Below are positions 9,091-18,300 of a DNA stretch of 64,000 nucleotides, piece after piece; position 1 is the stretch's first letter; the number at the start of each line of letters is the position of its first letter. Below the pieces are notes generated by a model. The model was not told where the DNA came from, did not search any database, and worked only from the letters and a program-made list of their open reading frames with translations. Source of the DNA: Streptomyces sp. CC208A. Its GTDB lineage: Bacteria; Actinomycetota; Actinomycetes; Streptomycetales; Streptomycetaceae. The stretch spans positions 124,001 through 188,000 of the forward strand of contig NZ_JASCXN010000007.1 in assembly GCF_030010625.1 (NCBI RefSeq), read 5' to 3'. Made by a program: the position numbers and the translations under genes.

Positions 9091-9993
9091 ATGAGTACGA
9101 GCGAGCGGCTCCCGGAGGGGCCCCGGGCGCCCGTGGCGTTGTCGCCGTCGCGGGCGAGCGACTTCATGCAGTGCCCTCTGTTGTACCGGTTCCGGGTGAT
9201 CGACCGGCTGCCGGAGAAGCCGAGTGCGGCGGCCACGCGGGGGATTCTGGTGCACGCGGTCCTGGAGCGGCTCTTCGACGATCCGGCGGCGGAGCGGACG
9301 GTGCCGCGGGCGAAGGCGATGGTGCCGGGCCAGTGGGACCGGCTGCTCGCGTCGCGGCCGGAGCTGGGCGAGCTGTTCGCGGACGATCCGGCGGGCGAGC
9401 GTCTCGGCCAGTGGCTGGCGGAGGCCGAGGCGCTGGTGGAGCGCTGGTTCACGCTGGAGGATCCGGCGCGTCTCGAGCCGGCCGAGCGCGAGCTGTTCGT
9501 GGAGACGGAGCTGGAGTCGGGGCTGCGGCTGCGCGGGGTGATCGACCGGGTGGACGTGGCGCCGACGGGCGAGGTGCGGATCGTCGACTACAAGACGGGG
9601 AAGGCGCCGCGGCCGGAGTACAGCGAGGGCGCGCTGTTCCAGATGACGTTCTACGCGCTCGTGGTATGGCGGCTGAAGGGTGTGATCCCGCGCCGGCTGC
9701 AACTGGTCTACCTGGGCAGCGGGGACGTGCTGACGTACGACCCGGTGGAGGCGGACCTGCGGCGGGTGGAGCGGAAGCTGCTGGCGCTGTGGGACGCGAT
9801 CCGGGTGGCGACGGAGACGGGCGACTGGCGGCCGCGGCCGACGAAGCTGTGCGGCTGGTGCGATCACCAGGCGGTCTGCCCGGAGTTCGGGGGGACTCCC
9901 CCGGCGTACCCGCTGGAGATCGTCTCCGCGCGCCCGCCGGAGTCGGGCGAATCGGGGCAGGGCAGAATGGGCGGCGACCGGCCCGCCTCGTGA
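9091..9993 (+). CDS. RecB-family (PD-(D/E)XK) nuclease with Fe-S cluster
   Basis: A 300-residue single-domain nuclease of the type found at the C-terminus of RecB/AddB and in Cas4. The start ATG 9091 gives STSERLPEGPRAPVALS. Visible motifs are His55 in GILVHAVLER, Asp152 in GVIDRVDV, Asp166-Tyr-Lys168 in RIVDYKTGK, and Gln184. Cys28 (FMQCPLLYR) together with Cys254, Cys257 and Cys263 (LCGWCDHQAVCPEF) make the four-cysteine cluster typical of AddB and Cas4. No helicase or CRISPR genes are near, so it is a stand-alone DNA-end-processing candidate. It is followed closely by the response regulator gene and may be cotranscribed with it. Confidence 0.92.
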   Translation: MSTSERLPEGPRAPVALSPSRASDFMQCPLLYRFRVIDRLPEKPSAAATRGILVHAVLERLFDDPAAERTVPRAKAMVPGQWDRLLASRPELGELFADDPAGERLGQWLAEAEALVERWFTLEDPARLEPAERELFVETELESGLRLRGVIDRVDVAPTGEVRIVDYKTGKAPRPEYSEGALFQMTFYALVVWRLKGVIPRRLQLVYLGSGDVLTYDPVEADLRRVERKLLALWDAIRVATETGDWRPRPTKLCGWCDHQAVCPEFGGTPPAYPLEIVSARPPESGESGQGRMGGDRPAS

Positions 9994-10003
9994 AGGAGCC
10001 CCT

Positions 10004-10681
10004 GTGACGATTCGCGTCCTTCTGGTCGACGACCAGCCGCTGCTGCGCACCGGTTTCCGGATGATTCTGGAGGCGGAGCAGGACATCGCGGTGGTGGGTG
10101 AGGCCGGTGACGGTCTGCAGGCGCTGGAGCAGGTGCGGGCGCTTCAGCCTGATGTGGTGTTGATGGACATCCGGATGCCGCGGATGGACGGGGTGGAGGC
10201 GACCCGGCAGATCACGGGGCCGGGCCGGGACGGGCCGGCGAAGGTGCTGGTGCTGACCACCTTCGACCTGGACGAGTACGTGGTGGAGGCGCTGCGGGCG
10301 GGGGCGAGCGGCTTCCTCCTGAAGGACGCCCCGGCGAACGAGCTGGTGCAGGCGATCCGGGTGGTGGCTGCGGGCGAGGCGATGCTGGCCCCGTCGATCA
10401 CGCGGCGGCTGCTCGACAAGTACTCGGCGCATCTGCCGACGGGTGAGGAGCAGGTGCCGGACACGCTGGGCACGCTGACCGACCGTGAGGTGGAGGTGCT
10501 GAAGCTGGTGGCCCGCGGGCTTTCGAACGCGGAGATCGCGGCGGATCTGTTCGTCAGCGAGACGACGGTGAAGACGCACGTGGGGCATGTGCTGACCAAG
10601 CTGGGCCTGCGCGACCGGGTGCAGGCGGCGGTGTACGCGTACGAGAGCGGTCTGGTGCGTCCGGGCGGCAACGGCCAGTAG
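10004..10681 (+). CDS. NarL/LuxR-family response regulator, orphan
   Basis: A 225-residue two-component output regulator. The receiver domain (about 1-120) has the acidic pair Asp9/Asp10, the phosphoacceptor Asp55 in VVLMDIRMPRMDG, and a conserved Lys in FLLKDAPANE. A LuxR-type helix-turn-helix follows (LTDREVEVLKLVARGLSNAEIAADLFVSETTVKTHVGHVLTKL). The GTG start at 10004 has GAAGGAG nine bases upstream and lies ten bases after the nuclease stop. No sensor kinase is adjacent on either side, so the kinase is encoded elsewhere or the protein acts as an orphan. Confidence 0.95.
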   Translation: MTIRVLLVDDQPLLRTGFRMILEAEQDIAVVGEAGDGLQALEQVRALQPDVVLMDIRMPRMDGVEATRQITGPGRDGPAKVLVLTTFDLDEYVVEALRAGASGFLLKDAPANELVQAIRVVAAGEAMLAPSITRRLLDKYSAHLPTGEEQVPDTLGTLTDREVEVLKLVARGLSNAEIAADLFVSETTVKTHVGHVLTKLGLRDRVQAAVYAYESGLVRPGGNGQ

Positions 10682-10698
10682 CGGACGGCGGTACGGCG

Positions 10699-10733
10699 GA
10701 GGGCCCGGCGCGTTCGACGTGCGCCGGGCCCTC
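10699..10733. terminator. Bidirectional terminator
   Basis: A perfect 13-bp inverted repeat, GAGGGCCCGGCGC at 10699-10711 and its complement at 10721-10733, lies between the convergent response regulator and binding-protein genes and can serve both. Confidence 0.8.
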
Positions 10734-10752
10734 TCGCGTACTCCCTCGGGGG

Positions 10753-12327
10753 TCAGCTCTTGCGGATCTCCCAGAAGCGGAAGACGGTCGAGGCGTCGAG
10801 GGTCCATTCGAGGCCGGTGACGCCCTCGCGGGAGACGGCGTACTGCTTGCCCTGCCAGAGCGGGATGAGGGGGAGTTCCTCGGCGACGGCGTCCTGGATC
10901 TCGCCGTACTCCTTGTCGGTGGCGGAGCGGTCGGCGGTGGCGGCGGTCTTCGGCAGGAGGGTGCCGGTGATCTCGGTGTTCTCGTAGTGGTTGGAGAGGA
11001 CGTTGCCCTCGCCGAAGAACGGGGCGGTGAAGTTGTCGGCGTCGGGGTAGTCGGGGACCCAGCCCTTGACGTAGACGCCGTACTTGCCGGCTTCGATGTC
11101 CTTCTCGTACTGGTCGAAGGGGACGGACTTGACGTCGGCCGTGAAGAGGCCGCTGGCGTTGAGCTGGGCGGCGATGGCCTTCAGCTCGGCATCGGTGGAG
11201 GGGCCGTAGCGGCTGGGGGTGGACCAGAGGGTGAGGGTGATCTTGTCCTTGATGCCGGCGTCGCGCAGGGCCTTCTTGGCCTTGGCGGCGTCGGGGCTGC
11301 CGTAGGTGTCGAAGAAGGCGGTGTTGTGGCCGTTGATGCCGGCCGGGACGATCGAGTAGAGCGGCGTGGCGGTCGACTTGTAGATGTCCTCGACGAGGGC
11401 GTCGCGGTCGACGAGGTGGGCTATCGCCTTGCGGACGGCGAGCTTGCCGGCGACCGGGTCCTTCATGTTGAAGACGAGGTGCTGGACCTCGGCGCTGCTG
11501 CCCTGGACGACCTGGACGTTGCGGTCGCCGGTGGAGGCCTCCAGATCGGCGATGTCGGCGTCGGACAGGCCTCGGTAGGCGACGTCGACCTCGCCGTCGG
11601 CGAAGGCCTTGGCGAGGGCGGTGCGGTCGCCGCCGTAGAGCTTGAGGGTGACGCGGTCGTTGCGGCGCGTCGCGGTGCCCTGGTAGCCGGTGTTGGCGGA
11701 GAAGACGGCCTCGGTGTCGCTGAAGGAGTCCAGCTTGTACGGGCCGGAGCCGACGGCCTTGCCGTCGGTGCGGAGCGCGTCGGCGGGGTACTCGCGGTGG
11801 TCGACGATGGAGCCGGCGCCGGAGGCGATCTTGCTGGGGAAGGTGGCGTCCGGGACCTTGAGGCGGAAGACGACGGTCCGCTCGTCGGGGGTCTCGATGG
11901 TGTCGATGGTGGAGAGCAGCGGCTCCGGCCCGTCGGGGTCGGCGATCTTCAGGGCGCGCTCGAAGGAGAACTTGACGTCCTCGGAGGTGAGCGGGTTGCC
12001 GTTGGAGAACTTCAGGCCGGGGCGGAGGGTGCAGGTGTAGACGGTGCTGCCCTCGTCGAAGCCGCACTTCTCGGCGGCCTCGGGCTCGGGCAGGGAGCCG
12101 CCCTTCGGGAAGGCCAGGAGGGACTGGAAGACGTTGTTGAACAGCAGCCAGGAGCCGGGGTCGTAACCGGCGGCGGGGTCGGTCGCCAGGATCTCGTCGG
12201 ACATGCCGACCCGGACGGAGTCGGCGCCGCCCGAGCCCGTTCCCTGCTCGGTGCCGCAACCGCCGAGGAGGGCGGCGGAGAGGCCCGCTGCGAGCGGGGC
12301 GGTCAGCCACTTGTGGTGCGTCTTCAC
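10753..12327 (-). CDS. ABC transporter peptide-type substrate-binding lipoprotein (copy 1)
   Basis: An extracellular solute-binding protein of family 5 (oligopeptide/dipeptide/nickel type), 524 residues. It begins with a lipoprotein signal peptide ending in LLGGC, so Cys24 is the lipidated residue. Family features are TCTLRPGLKFSNGNPLTSEDVKFSFERAL, the VGSGPYKLDSF region and the C-terminal ...EELPLIPLWQGKQYAV. It starts at GTG 12327 and follows a second copy of the same family by 67 bases with a hairpin between. Neither permease nor ATPase genes are nearby, so these two proteins must share a distant transporter or act as sensors. The ligand cannot be read from sequence. Confidence 0.92.
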   Translation of the reverse strand: MKTHHKWLTAPLAAGLSAALLGGCGTEQGTGSGGADSVRVGMSDEILATDPAAGYDPGSWLLFNNVFQSLLAFPKGGSLPEPEAAEKCGFDEGSTVYTCTLRPGLKFSNGNPLTSEDVKFSFERALKIADPDGPEPLLSTIDTIETPDERTVVFRLKVPDATFPSKIASGAGSIVDHREYPADALRTDGKAVGSGPYKLDSFSDTEAVFSANTGYQGTATRRNDRVTLKLYGGDRTALAKAFADGEVDVAYRGLSDADIADLEASTGDRNVQVVQGSSAEVQHLVFNMKDPVAGKLAVRKAIAHLVDRDALVEDIYKSTATPLYSIVPAGINGHNTAFFDTYGSPDAAKAKKALRDAGIKDKITLTLWSTPSRYGPSTDAELKAIAAQLNASGLFTADVKSVPFDQYEKDIEAGKYGVYVKGWVPDYPDADNFTAPFFGEGNVLSNHYENTEITGTLLPKTAATADRSATDKEYGEIQDAVAEELPLIPLWQGKQYAVSREGVTGLEWTLDASTVFRFWEIRKS

Positions 12328-12355
12328 TGAACTTGCCTCTTGATCTCTTGCCAGG

Positions 12356-12381
12356 CCGGCCGCGCGTTGCTGCGCGGCCGG
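12356..12381. terminator. Hairpin between the two binding-protein genes
   Basis: A 10-bp inverted repeat (CCGGCCGCGC at 12356-12365 and its complement at 12372-12381) with a six-base loop lies after the upstream gene's stop. It could partly terminate or stabilise transcript, setting different levels of the two proteins. Confidence 0.55.
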
Positions 12382-12394
12382 TACAACGAAGGGG

Positions 12395-13987
12395 TCAGGC
12401 GGTGGTGCCGCGGCTCAGCTCCCAGAGCAGCAGGTCCGAGGAGGTGTTGAGGGCGTACTCGACACCGTTGATGTCGTCGCGGGCGGCGACGTACTGCTTG
12501 CCCTGCCAGAGCGGCAGGACGGGCACGTCCTGGGCGACGATCTTCTGGATCTGCCGGTAGACGGGGTTCGCGGCGGTGCGGTCGGCCTGTCGGCGGGAGC
12601 GCGGGATGAGCTGCTCGCGGACGGTCTTGTTGACGTAGGGGGTGCCGAGGAAGTTGCCGCTGTCGAGGAAGGGCGCGACGTAGTTGTCCGGGTCCGGGTA
12701 GTCGGGGAACCAGCCGAGGCCGTAGACGGCGTAGTCGCCGCGCCTCTGGGCGGGCCGGAACTCGGACCAGGCGGAGCCCTTGACGGTGACGTCGAAGAGT
12801 TCGCTCGCGACGAGCTGGTTCTTCAGCGTCTCGAACTCCTGGGCGGTCTCGGCGCCGTAGTGGTCGGTGGTGTAGTGGAGGGTGAGCTTGACCGGGGTCT
12901 TCACGCCGGCCTTCCGGAGGATGGCGGCGCCGCGCTCGGCGTCGCCCTCGCCGTACTCCTCGTAGAAGGGGGTGGCGTGGCCGGTGATGCTGGAGGGGAT
13001 CAGCGAGTAGAGCGGCTCGGCGGTGGGGCCGTACACCCGGTTGACGAGGGCGCCGCGGTCGACGACTGCGGCCATGGCCTGACGGACGGCCTTCTCCTCG
13101 ACGGCGGGGGCCTTGGTGTTGAAGCCGAGGTAGCGGATCTCCAGGCCGGGGACCTCGGAGACGCGGATGCCGTCGGTGGGGCTCTCGGTGAGGTCGCGGA
13201 TCTGCTCCTGGGAGAGGGAGCGGGCCATCATGTCGATGTCCTTGCTCTCCAGGGCCTTGCCCATGGTGCCGGCGTCGGCGTAGGCGCGGAGCTCGACCCG
13301 CTCGTTGCGGAGCGTGACGTCGCCCTTGTAGTGGGGGTTGCGGGAGAAGACGAAGCGGGTGGCCTGGTCGCCCTCCTGCTCGGCCTTGAGGGTGTACGGG
13401 CCGGAGCCGTCGACCTGGAAGCCCTCGCGGAGCTCGTCGGCGGCGTACTTGTCCTTGCTGAGGATGCCGGCGACGGGGGTGGAGAGCTTGTACGGGAAGG
13501 TGGCGTCGGGGGCGTTGAGGTGGAAGACGACCTCGCGGTCGCCCTTGGTCTCGACGGTGTCGACGGTCGACAGGAGGCCGGCGGCGCCGTTGTCGGAGTT
13601 GATCTTCCGGACCCGGTCGATGGAGAACTTGACGTCCTCGGCGGTGACGGGGGTGCCGTCGGCGAAGGTGAGGCCGGGGCGCAGCACGCAGCGGTAGCTC
13701 TCGCTGGCGGTGTCGGAGAAGCCGCAGCTCTCGGCGGCCTCGGGGACGGGCTCGCCGCCGCCGCGGGGGACGTGGACCAGGGTCTGCACGGTCTGGCGGA
13801 GGATGTTCCAGGCACCGGTGTCGTAGGCGTAGGCCGGGTCGAGGGGGGCGGGGGCCTCTTCGGTGGCGACGAACTGGTCGGTGGTTCCGACGACGATGGC
13901 TCTGTCGCCCTCTCCCGTGCCGCACGCGGCGAGCAGCGGGGCGAGCAGTCCGGCCACGGCCGGCAGCACCAAGGTCTTGCGGTTCAT
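12395..13987 (-). CDS. ABC transporter peptide-type substrate-binding lipoprotein (copy 2)
   Basis: A second family-5 binding protein, 530 residues from ATG 13987; a TTG one codon earlier is also possible, and GAGGAG lies 8-11 bases upstream. The lipobox LLAAC gives lipid-modified Cys22. It aligns throughout with the neighbouring copy: CVLRPGLTFADGTPVTAEDVKFSID, DGSGPYTL, ...VLPLWQGKQYVAARDDINGVEYA. The similarity is partial, so the duplication is old and the two probably bind different ligands. The pair is transcribed right to left with this gene first. A 570-base non-coding region lies upstream. Confidence 0.92.
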   Translation of the reverse strand: MNRKTLVLPAVAGLLAPLLAACGTGEGDRAIVVGTTDQFVATEEAPAPLDPAYAYDTGAWNILRQTVQTLVHVPRGGGEPVPEAAESCGFSDTASESYRCVLRPGLTFADGTPVTAEDVKFSIDRVRKINSDNGAAGLLSTVDTVETKGDREVVFHLNAPDATFPYKLSTPVAGILSKDKYAADELREGFQVDGSGPYTLKAEQEGDQATRFVFSRNPHYKGDVTLRNERVELRAYADAGTMGKALESKDIDMMARSLSQEQIRDLTESPTDGIRVSEVPGLEIRYLGFNTKAPAVEEKAVRQAMAAVVDRGALVNRVYGPTAEPLYSLIPSSITGHATPFYEEYGEGDAERGAAILRKAGVKTPVKLTLHYTTDHYGAETAQEFETLKNQLVASELFDVTVKGSAWSEFRPAQRRGDYAVYGLGWFPDYPDPDNYVAPFLDSGNFLGTPYVNKTVREQLIPRSRRQADRTAANPVYRQIQKIVAQDVPVLPLWQGKQYVAARDDINGVEYALNTSSDLLLWELSRGTTA

Positions 13988-14560
13988 CAAGGGACGTTCT
14001 CCTCAGCCGGCCTGGGGTACAGCGGTCACGACGACACTCCGCCGCTGGCCGCCCGGTCGGGGCGGGAGCGATCGGGCCGGGAAGTTGCGATCGGTCCTGT
14101 GTTCTCGGCGACGGGGGTATGCGCCGGAGCACGCGGTGATAGCGGCGAAGTACTCGCGAAAGATTAGTGGGCGGCGCCGCTATTGCCGGACGGGGTGGCC
14201 GGTGGAGGGTAATCGCAGGGTGATCATGGATGCGTCCGCTTCGATAGTCATGCGGCACACGAGAGGGACGGGAGCGGCCGAACCAGGACACAAGGGGGCG
14301 TCGGGCGTTCGCGTTCCGGGTGGGAGAGGGGGTCAGGCCACCCCTCGGCGCGCACGCTGGGTGACCAAGGTCACGTGGCGGAAATTCGAGTGATGGCCTG
14401 AACCCATTGCGCGACAGAGGCGCGACGGAAGCGTGACGGAAAGCGGGGGAGAACGCGTGGAGTACGCGCGCGCGTACGCACGGAAATCGCCTGCGGGGAA
14501 TGCCGGGGAAAGCTCAGGGAAAGCTCAAATGGATCTCGGGCGGATGGATCTCGGGCGGGA
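13988..14560. other. Long non-coding gap upstream of the binding-protein genes
   Basis: About 570 bases without a supportable gene; the frames here lack Streptomyces codon bias over a useful length. It should contain the promoter of the binding-protein pair. Present are AT-richer patches around 14150-14230, a perfect 16-bp palindrome GTACGCGCGCGCGTAC at 14462-14477, an 11-bp tandem duplication at 14506-14527 and a 15-bp tandem duplication at 14529-14558 that abuts the HAD gene stop. Confidence 0.6.
14506..14558. repeat. Two adjacent short tandem duplications
   Basis: GGGAAAGCTCA is repeated exactly twice at 14506-14527. ATGGATCTCGGGCGG is then repeated exactly twice at 14529-14558, ending two bases before the HAD gene's stop codon. 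Both are perfect and so look recent. Confidence 0.85.
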
Positions 14561-15259
14561 TCAGATTCCTGAGACGAGGGTCCGCAGGAACGGCACGTCG
14601 ACCTCTTCGAGCGAGCGGACCACGACCCGGCCGGGCAGGGCGGGGATCGGCGCGACGGAGGGCACGGCGACGACCCGGCAGCCGGCCGCCTCGGCGGCGG
14701 CGACACCGGTCGCGGTGTCCTCGATGACGGCGCACAGGGCGGGGTCGGCGCCGACGCCGCGGGCGGCGGTCAGATAGGGCTCCGGGTGGGGCTTGGTGCG
14801 GCCGACCTCGTCGCCGGCGACGGTGAGGTGGAAGCGGTCGCGGCCGACGGACTCCAGGACGCGGTCGATGATCCGCCGGTGGGAGGCGGAGACGAGGGCG
14901 GTGGGGACGGAGTGGCGGGCGAGTTCGGCGAGGAGCCGCTCGGCGCCGGGCATGAGCGGGACGCCGCGGGTGATGCGCTGCTCGAACCGCTCGTTGAGCA
15001 GCACGGTCAGCTCGGCGAGGGTGATGTCGGCGCCGGTGGCCTCGATGAGGTACCCGGCGCTGCGGGTCATGGGGCCGCCGACCACGATGTCCCGCCACGC
15101 CTCGTCGAGGCGGTGTCCGAGCTCGGCGAAGACCTCGACCTCGGCGTCCCACCAGAAGCCCTCCGTGTCGACGAGGGTCCCGTCCATGTCGAGGAAGACC
15201 GCTTGGAGGGCGGAGCTGCCATCGGCGTTGAACAGGGACGCGGGGACCGTACTGGTCAT
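14561..15259 (-). CDS. HAD-superfamily phosphatase, beta-phosphoglucomutase-like
   Basis: A 232-residue haloacid-dehalogenase-like hydrolase, subclass with an N-terminal helical cap (phosphoglycolate phosphatase / beta-PGM type). ATG 15259 is chosen because GGAGGTG precedes it by six bases. Motif I is FLDMDGTLVDTE with nucleophile Asp24 and general acid Asp26, motif II lies in PTALVSASHRR, the Lys in GRTKPHPEPYL is motif III, and VIEDTATGVAAAEAAG is motif IV. All catalytic residues are intact. The substrate is a small phosphorylated metabolite that cannot be specified. It lies just downstream of metH on the same strand, with a hairpin between. Confidence 0.92.
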   Translation of the reverse strand: MTSTVPASLFNADGSSALQAVFLDMDGTLVDTEGFWWDAEVEVFAELGHRLDEAWRDIVVGGPMTRSAGYLIEATGADITLAELTVLLNERFEQRITRGVPLMPGAERLLAELARHSVPTALVSASHRRIIDRVLESVGRDRFHLTVAGDEVGRTKPHPEPYLTAARGVGADPALCAVIEDTATGVAAAEAAGCRVVAVPSVAPIPALPGRVVVRSLEEVDVPFLRTLVSGI

Positions 15260-15286
15260 CCGGCACACCTCCATGGAGAGACGGAA

Positions 15287-15327
15287 AGGCCGGCCCCCAC
15301 TCCCGGTACGGGGAGGAGGACCGGCCT
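15287..15327. terminator. Hairpin between metH and the HAD gene
   Basis: AGGCCGG at 15287-15293 pairs with CCGGCCT at 15321-15327, with further C-run/G-run pairing inside. It lies after the metH stop and in the leader of the HAD gene, so it may be a terminator for metH or a leader structure. Confidence 0.5.
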
Positions 15328-15398
15328 GCACTGGACCGACAAGTGTACGTCGCGATCACCGCGGGCGCGGATATTTGCGCCCGAGCGTCAGCGACCGG

Positions 15399-18300
15399 TC
15401 ACCGGGCGTTGAAGTACTTCGCCTCGGGGTGGTGGATGACGATGGCGTCGGTGGACTGCTCGGGGTGGAGCTGGAACTCCTCCGAGAGGTGCACACCGAT
15501 CCGCTCCGGCCGCAGGAGTTCGGCGATCTTCGCCCGGTCCTCGAGGTCGGGGCAGGCGCCGTAGCCGAGCGAGAAGCGGGCACCGCGGTACTTGAGGTCG
15601 AACATGTCCTCGATGTGCTGGGGGTCCTCGCCGCCGAAGCCCAGCTCGGCGCGCACGCGCGCGTGCCAGTACTCGGCGAGCGCCTCCGCCAGCTGCACGG
15701 ACAGGCCGTGCAGCTCCAGGTAGTCGCGGTAGGAGTCGGAGGCGAAGAGCTCGGCGGTGGCCTCGCCGATCTTCGAGCCGACGGTGACGACCTGGAGCCC
15801 GACGACGTCGGTCTCGCCGGACTCCTCGGGGCGGAAGAAGTCCGCGAGGCAGAGGCGGCGGCCGCGGCGCTGGCGGGGGAAGGTGAAGCGGGTCCGCTCG
15901 TTGCCGGCCTCGTCCAGGATGATCAGGTCGTCGCCCTTGGAGACGCACGGGAAGTAGCCGTGCACGACGGCCGCCTCAAGGAGGTTCCCGGTGTGCAGCC
16001 GCTCCAGCCAGCCGCGCAGCCGCGGCCGGCCCTCGGTCTCCACCAGCTCCTCGTACGTCGGTCCGTCGCCGGCCCGGTTCTGCTTGAGGCCCCACTGGCC
16101 CTTGAAGAGGGCACCCTCGTCGAGCCAGGAGGCGTACTCCTTGAGCGGGATGCCCTTGACCACGCGGGTGCCCCAGAACGGCGGGGTGGGCACGGGGTTG
16201 TCGGTGGCGACGTCGGAGCGGCCGCCGGGCTCGGGCTCGTCGACCTGGAGGGCGGCGGCGCCCTTGGCGACCCGGCGCTGCTTCAGTTCGGGGAGTACGG
16301 CTCCGGGGACGCCGCGCTTGACGGCGACGAGCGCGTCCATGAGGCGGAGGCCCTCGAAGGCGTCGCGGGCGTAGCGGACCTCGCCCTGGTAGAGCTCGTG
16401 GAGGTCCTGTTCGACGTAGGCCCGGGTGAGGGCGGCGCCGCCGAGGATGACGGGGTACTTGGCGGCCAGCTCGCGCTGGTTGAGCTCCTCCAGGTTCTCC
16501 TTCATGATCACCGTGGACTTGACCAGCAGGCCGGACATGCCGATGACATCGGCCCGGTGTTCCTCGGCGGCCTCCAGGATGGCGGAGACGGGCTGCTTGA
16601 TGCCGAGGTTGACGACGTTGTAGCCGTTGTTGGACAGGATGATGTCGACGAGGTTCTTGCCGATGTCGTGCACGTCCCCGCGGACGGTGGCGAGCACGAT
16701 GGTGCCCTTGCCCTCGGCGTCGGACTTCTCCATGTGGGGTTCGAGGTGGGCGACCGCGGTCTTCATCACCTCGGCCGACTGCAGCACGAACGGCAGCTGC
16801 ATCTGGCCGGAGCCGAACAGCTCGCCGACCACCTTCATGCCGTCAAGGAGGGTGTTGTTGACGATGTCGAGGGCCGGCGTGGTGGTCAGCGCCTCGTCGA
16901 GGTCGGCCTCCAGGCCGTTCTTCTCGCCGTCGATGATCCGCCGCTTGAGCCGCTCCTCCAGCGGCAGCGCCGCCAGCTCCTCGGCCTTGCCCGCCTTCAG
17001 CGACTTGGCGGTGGCGCCCTCGAACAGGGCCATCAGCTTCTGCAGCGGGTCATAGCCCTCCGCGCGCCGGTCGTAGATCAGGTCCAGAGCGGTGGTGACC
17101 TGTTCGTCGTCGAAGCGGGCGATCGGCAGGATCTTGCTGGCGTGGACGATCGCGGAGTCCAGGCCGGCCTTGACGCACTCGTCGAGGAAGACGGAGTTGA
17201 GCAGGATCCGGGCGGCCGGGTTGAGGCCGAAGGAGATGTTCGACAGGCCGAGGGTGGTCTGCACCTCGGGGTGGCGGCGCTTGAGCTCGCGGATGGCCTC
17301 GATCGTCGCGATGCCGTCGCCCCGGGACTCCTCCTGGCCGGTGCAGATGGTGAAGGTCAGGGTGTCGATGAGGATGTCGGACTCGCGGATGCCCCAGTTG
17401 CCGGTCAGGTCGGCGATCAGCCGCTCGGCGATCTCCACCTTCTTCTCGACCGTGCGGGCCTGGCCCTCCTCGTCGATGGTCAGCGCGATCAGCGCCGCGC
17501 CGTGTTCCTGGGCCAGGCGGGTGACCTTGGCGAAGCGGGAGTCGGGGCCGTCGCCGTCCTCGTAGTTGACCGAGTTGATGACCGCCCGGCCGCCCAGCTT
17601 CTCCAGGCCGGCCCGGATCACCTCCACCTCGGTGGAGTCGAGCACGATGGGCAGGGTGGAGGCGGTGGCGAAGCGGCCGGCCAGCTCCTCCATGTCGGCC
17701 ACGCCGTCCCGGCCGACGTAGTCCACGCACAGGTCCAGCATGTGCGCGCCCTCGCGGATCTGGTCCCGGGCCATCTCCACGCAGTCGTCCCAGCGCCCGT
17801 CGAGCATGGCCTCGCGGAACTTCTTCGACCCGTTCGCGTTCGTCCGCTCCCCGATCGCCAGGTACGAGGTGTCCTGCCGGAACGGCACGGTCTGGTAGAG
17901 CGAGGCGGCGCCGGGCTCGGGGCGCGGGTCGCGCGGGGCGGGCGTGAGGTCGCGGACGCGCTCGACGACCTGGCGCAGGTGCTCGGGGGTCGTACCGCAG
18001 CAGCCGCCGACCAGGGAGAGGCCGTAGTCGCGGACGAAGGCCTCCTGGGCGTCGGCGAGCTCGGCCGGTGAGAGCGGGTAGTGCGCGCCGTCGGAGGTGA
18101 GCACCGGCAGGCCGGCGTTGGGCATCACCGACAGCGGGATGCGGGCGTTGCGCGCCAGGTAGCGCAGGTGCTCGCTCATCTCGGCCGGACCCGTGGCGCA
18201 GTTCAGGCCGATCATGTCGATGCCGAGCGGCTCCAGCGCCGTCAGCGCCGCCCCGATCTCGGAGCCGAGCAGCATCGTGCCCGTCGTCTCCACCGTCACC

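Noticed and set aside
9091..9993. Cas4-type nuclease as a sign of CRISPR
   Set aside because: The motifs match RecB/AddB/Cas4 in general, but no array of spaced repeats and no cas genes are present.
13988..14560. A hidden small gene in the 570-base gap
   Set aside because: Frames of 70-110 residues exist but have repetitive Arg/Gly/Ser content, no ribosome site and no third-position bias of the local genes.
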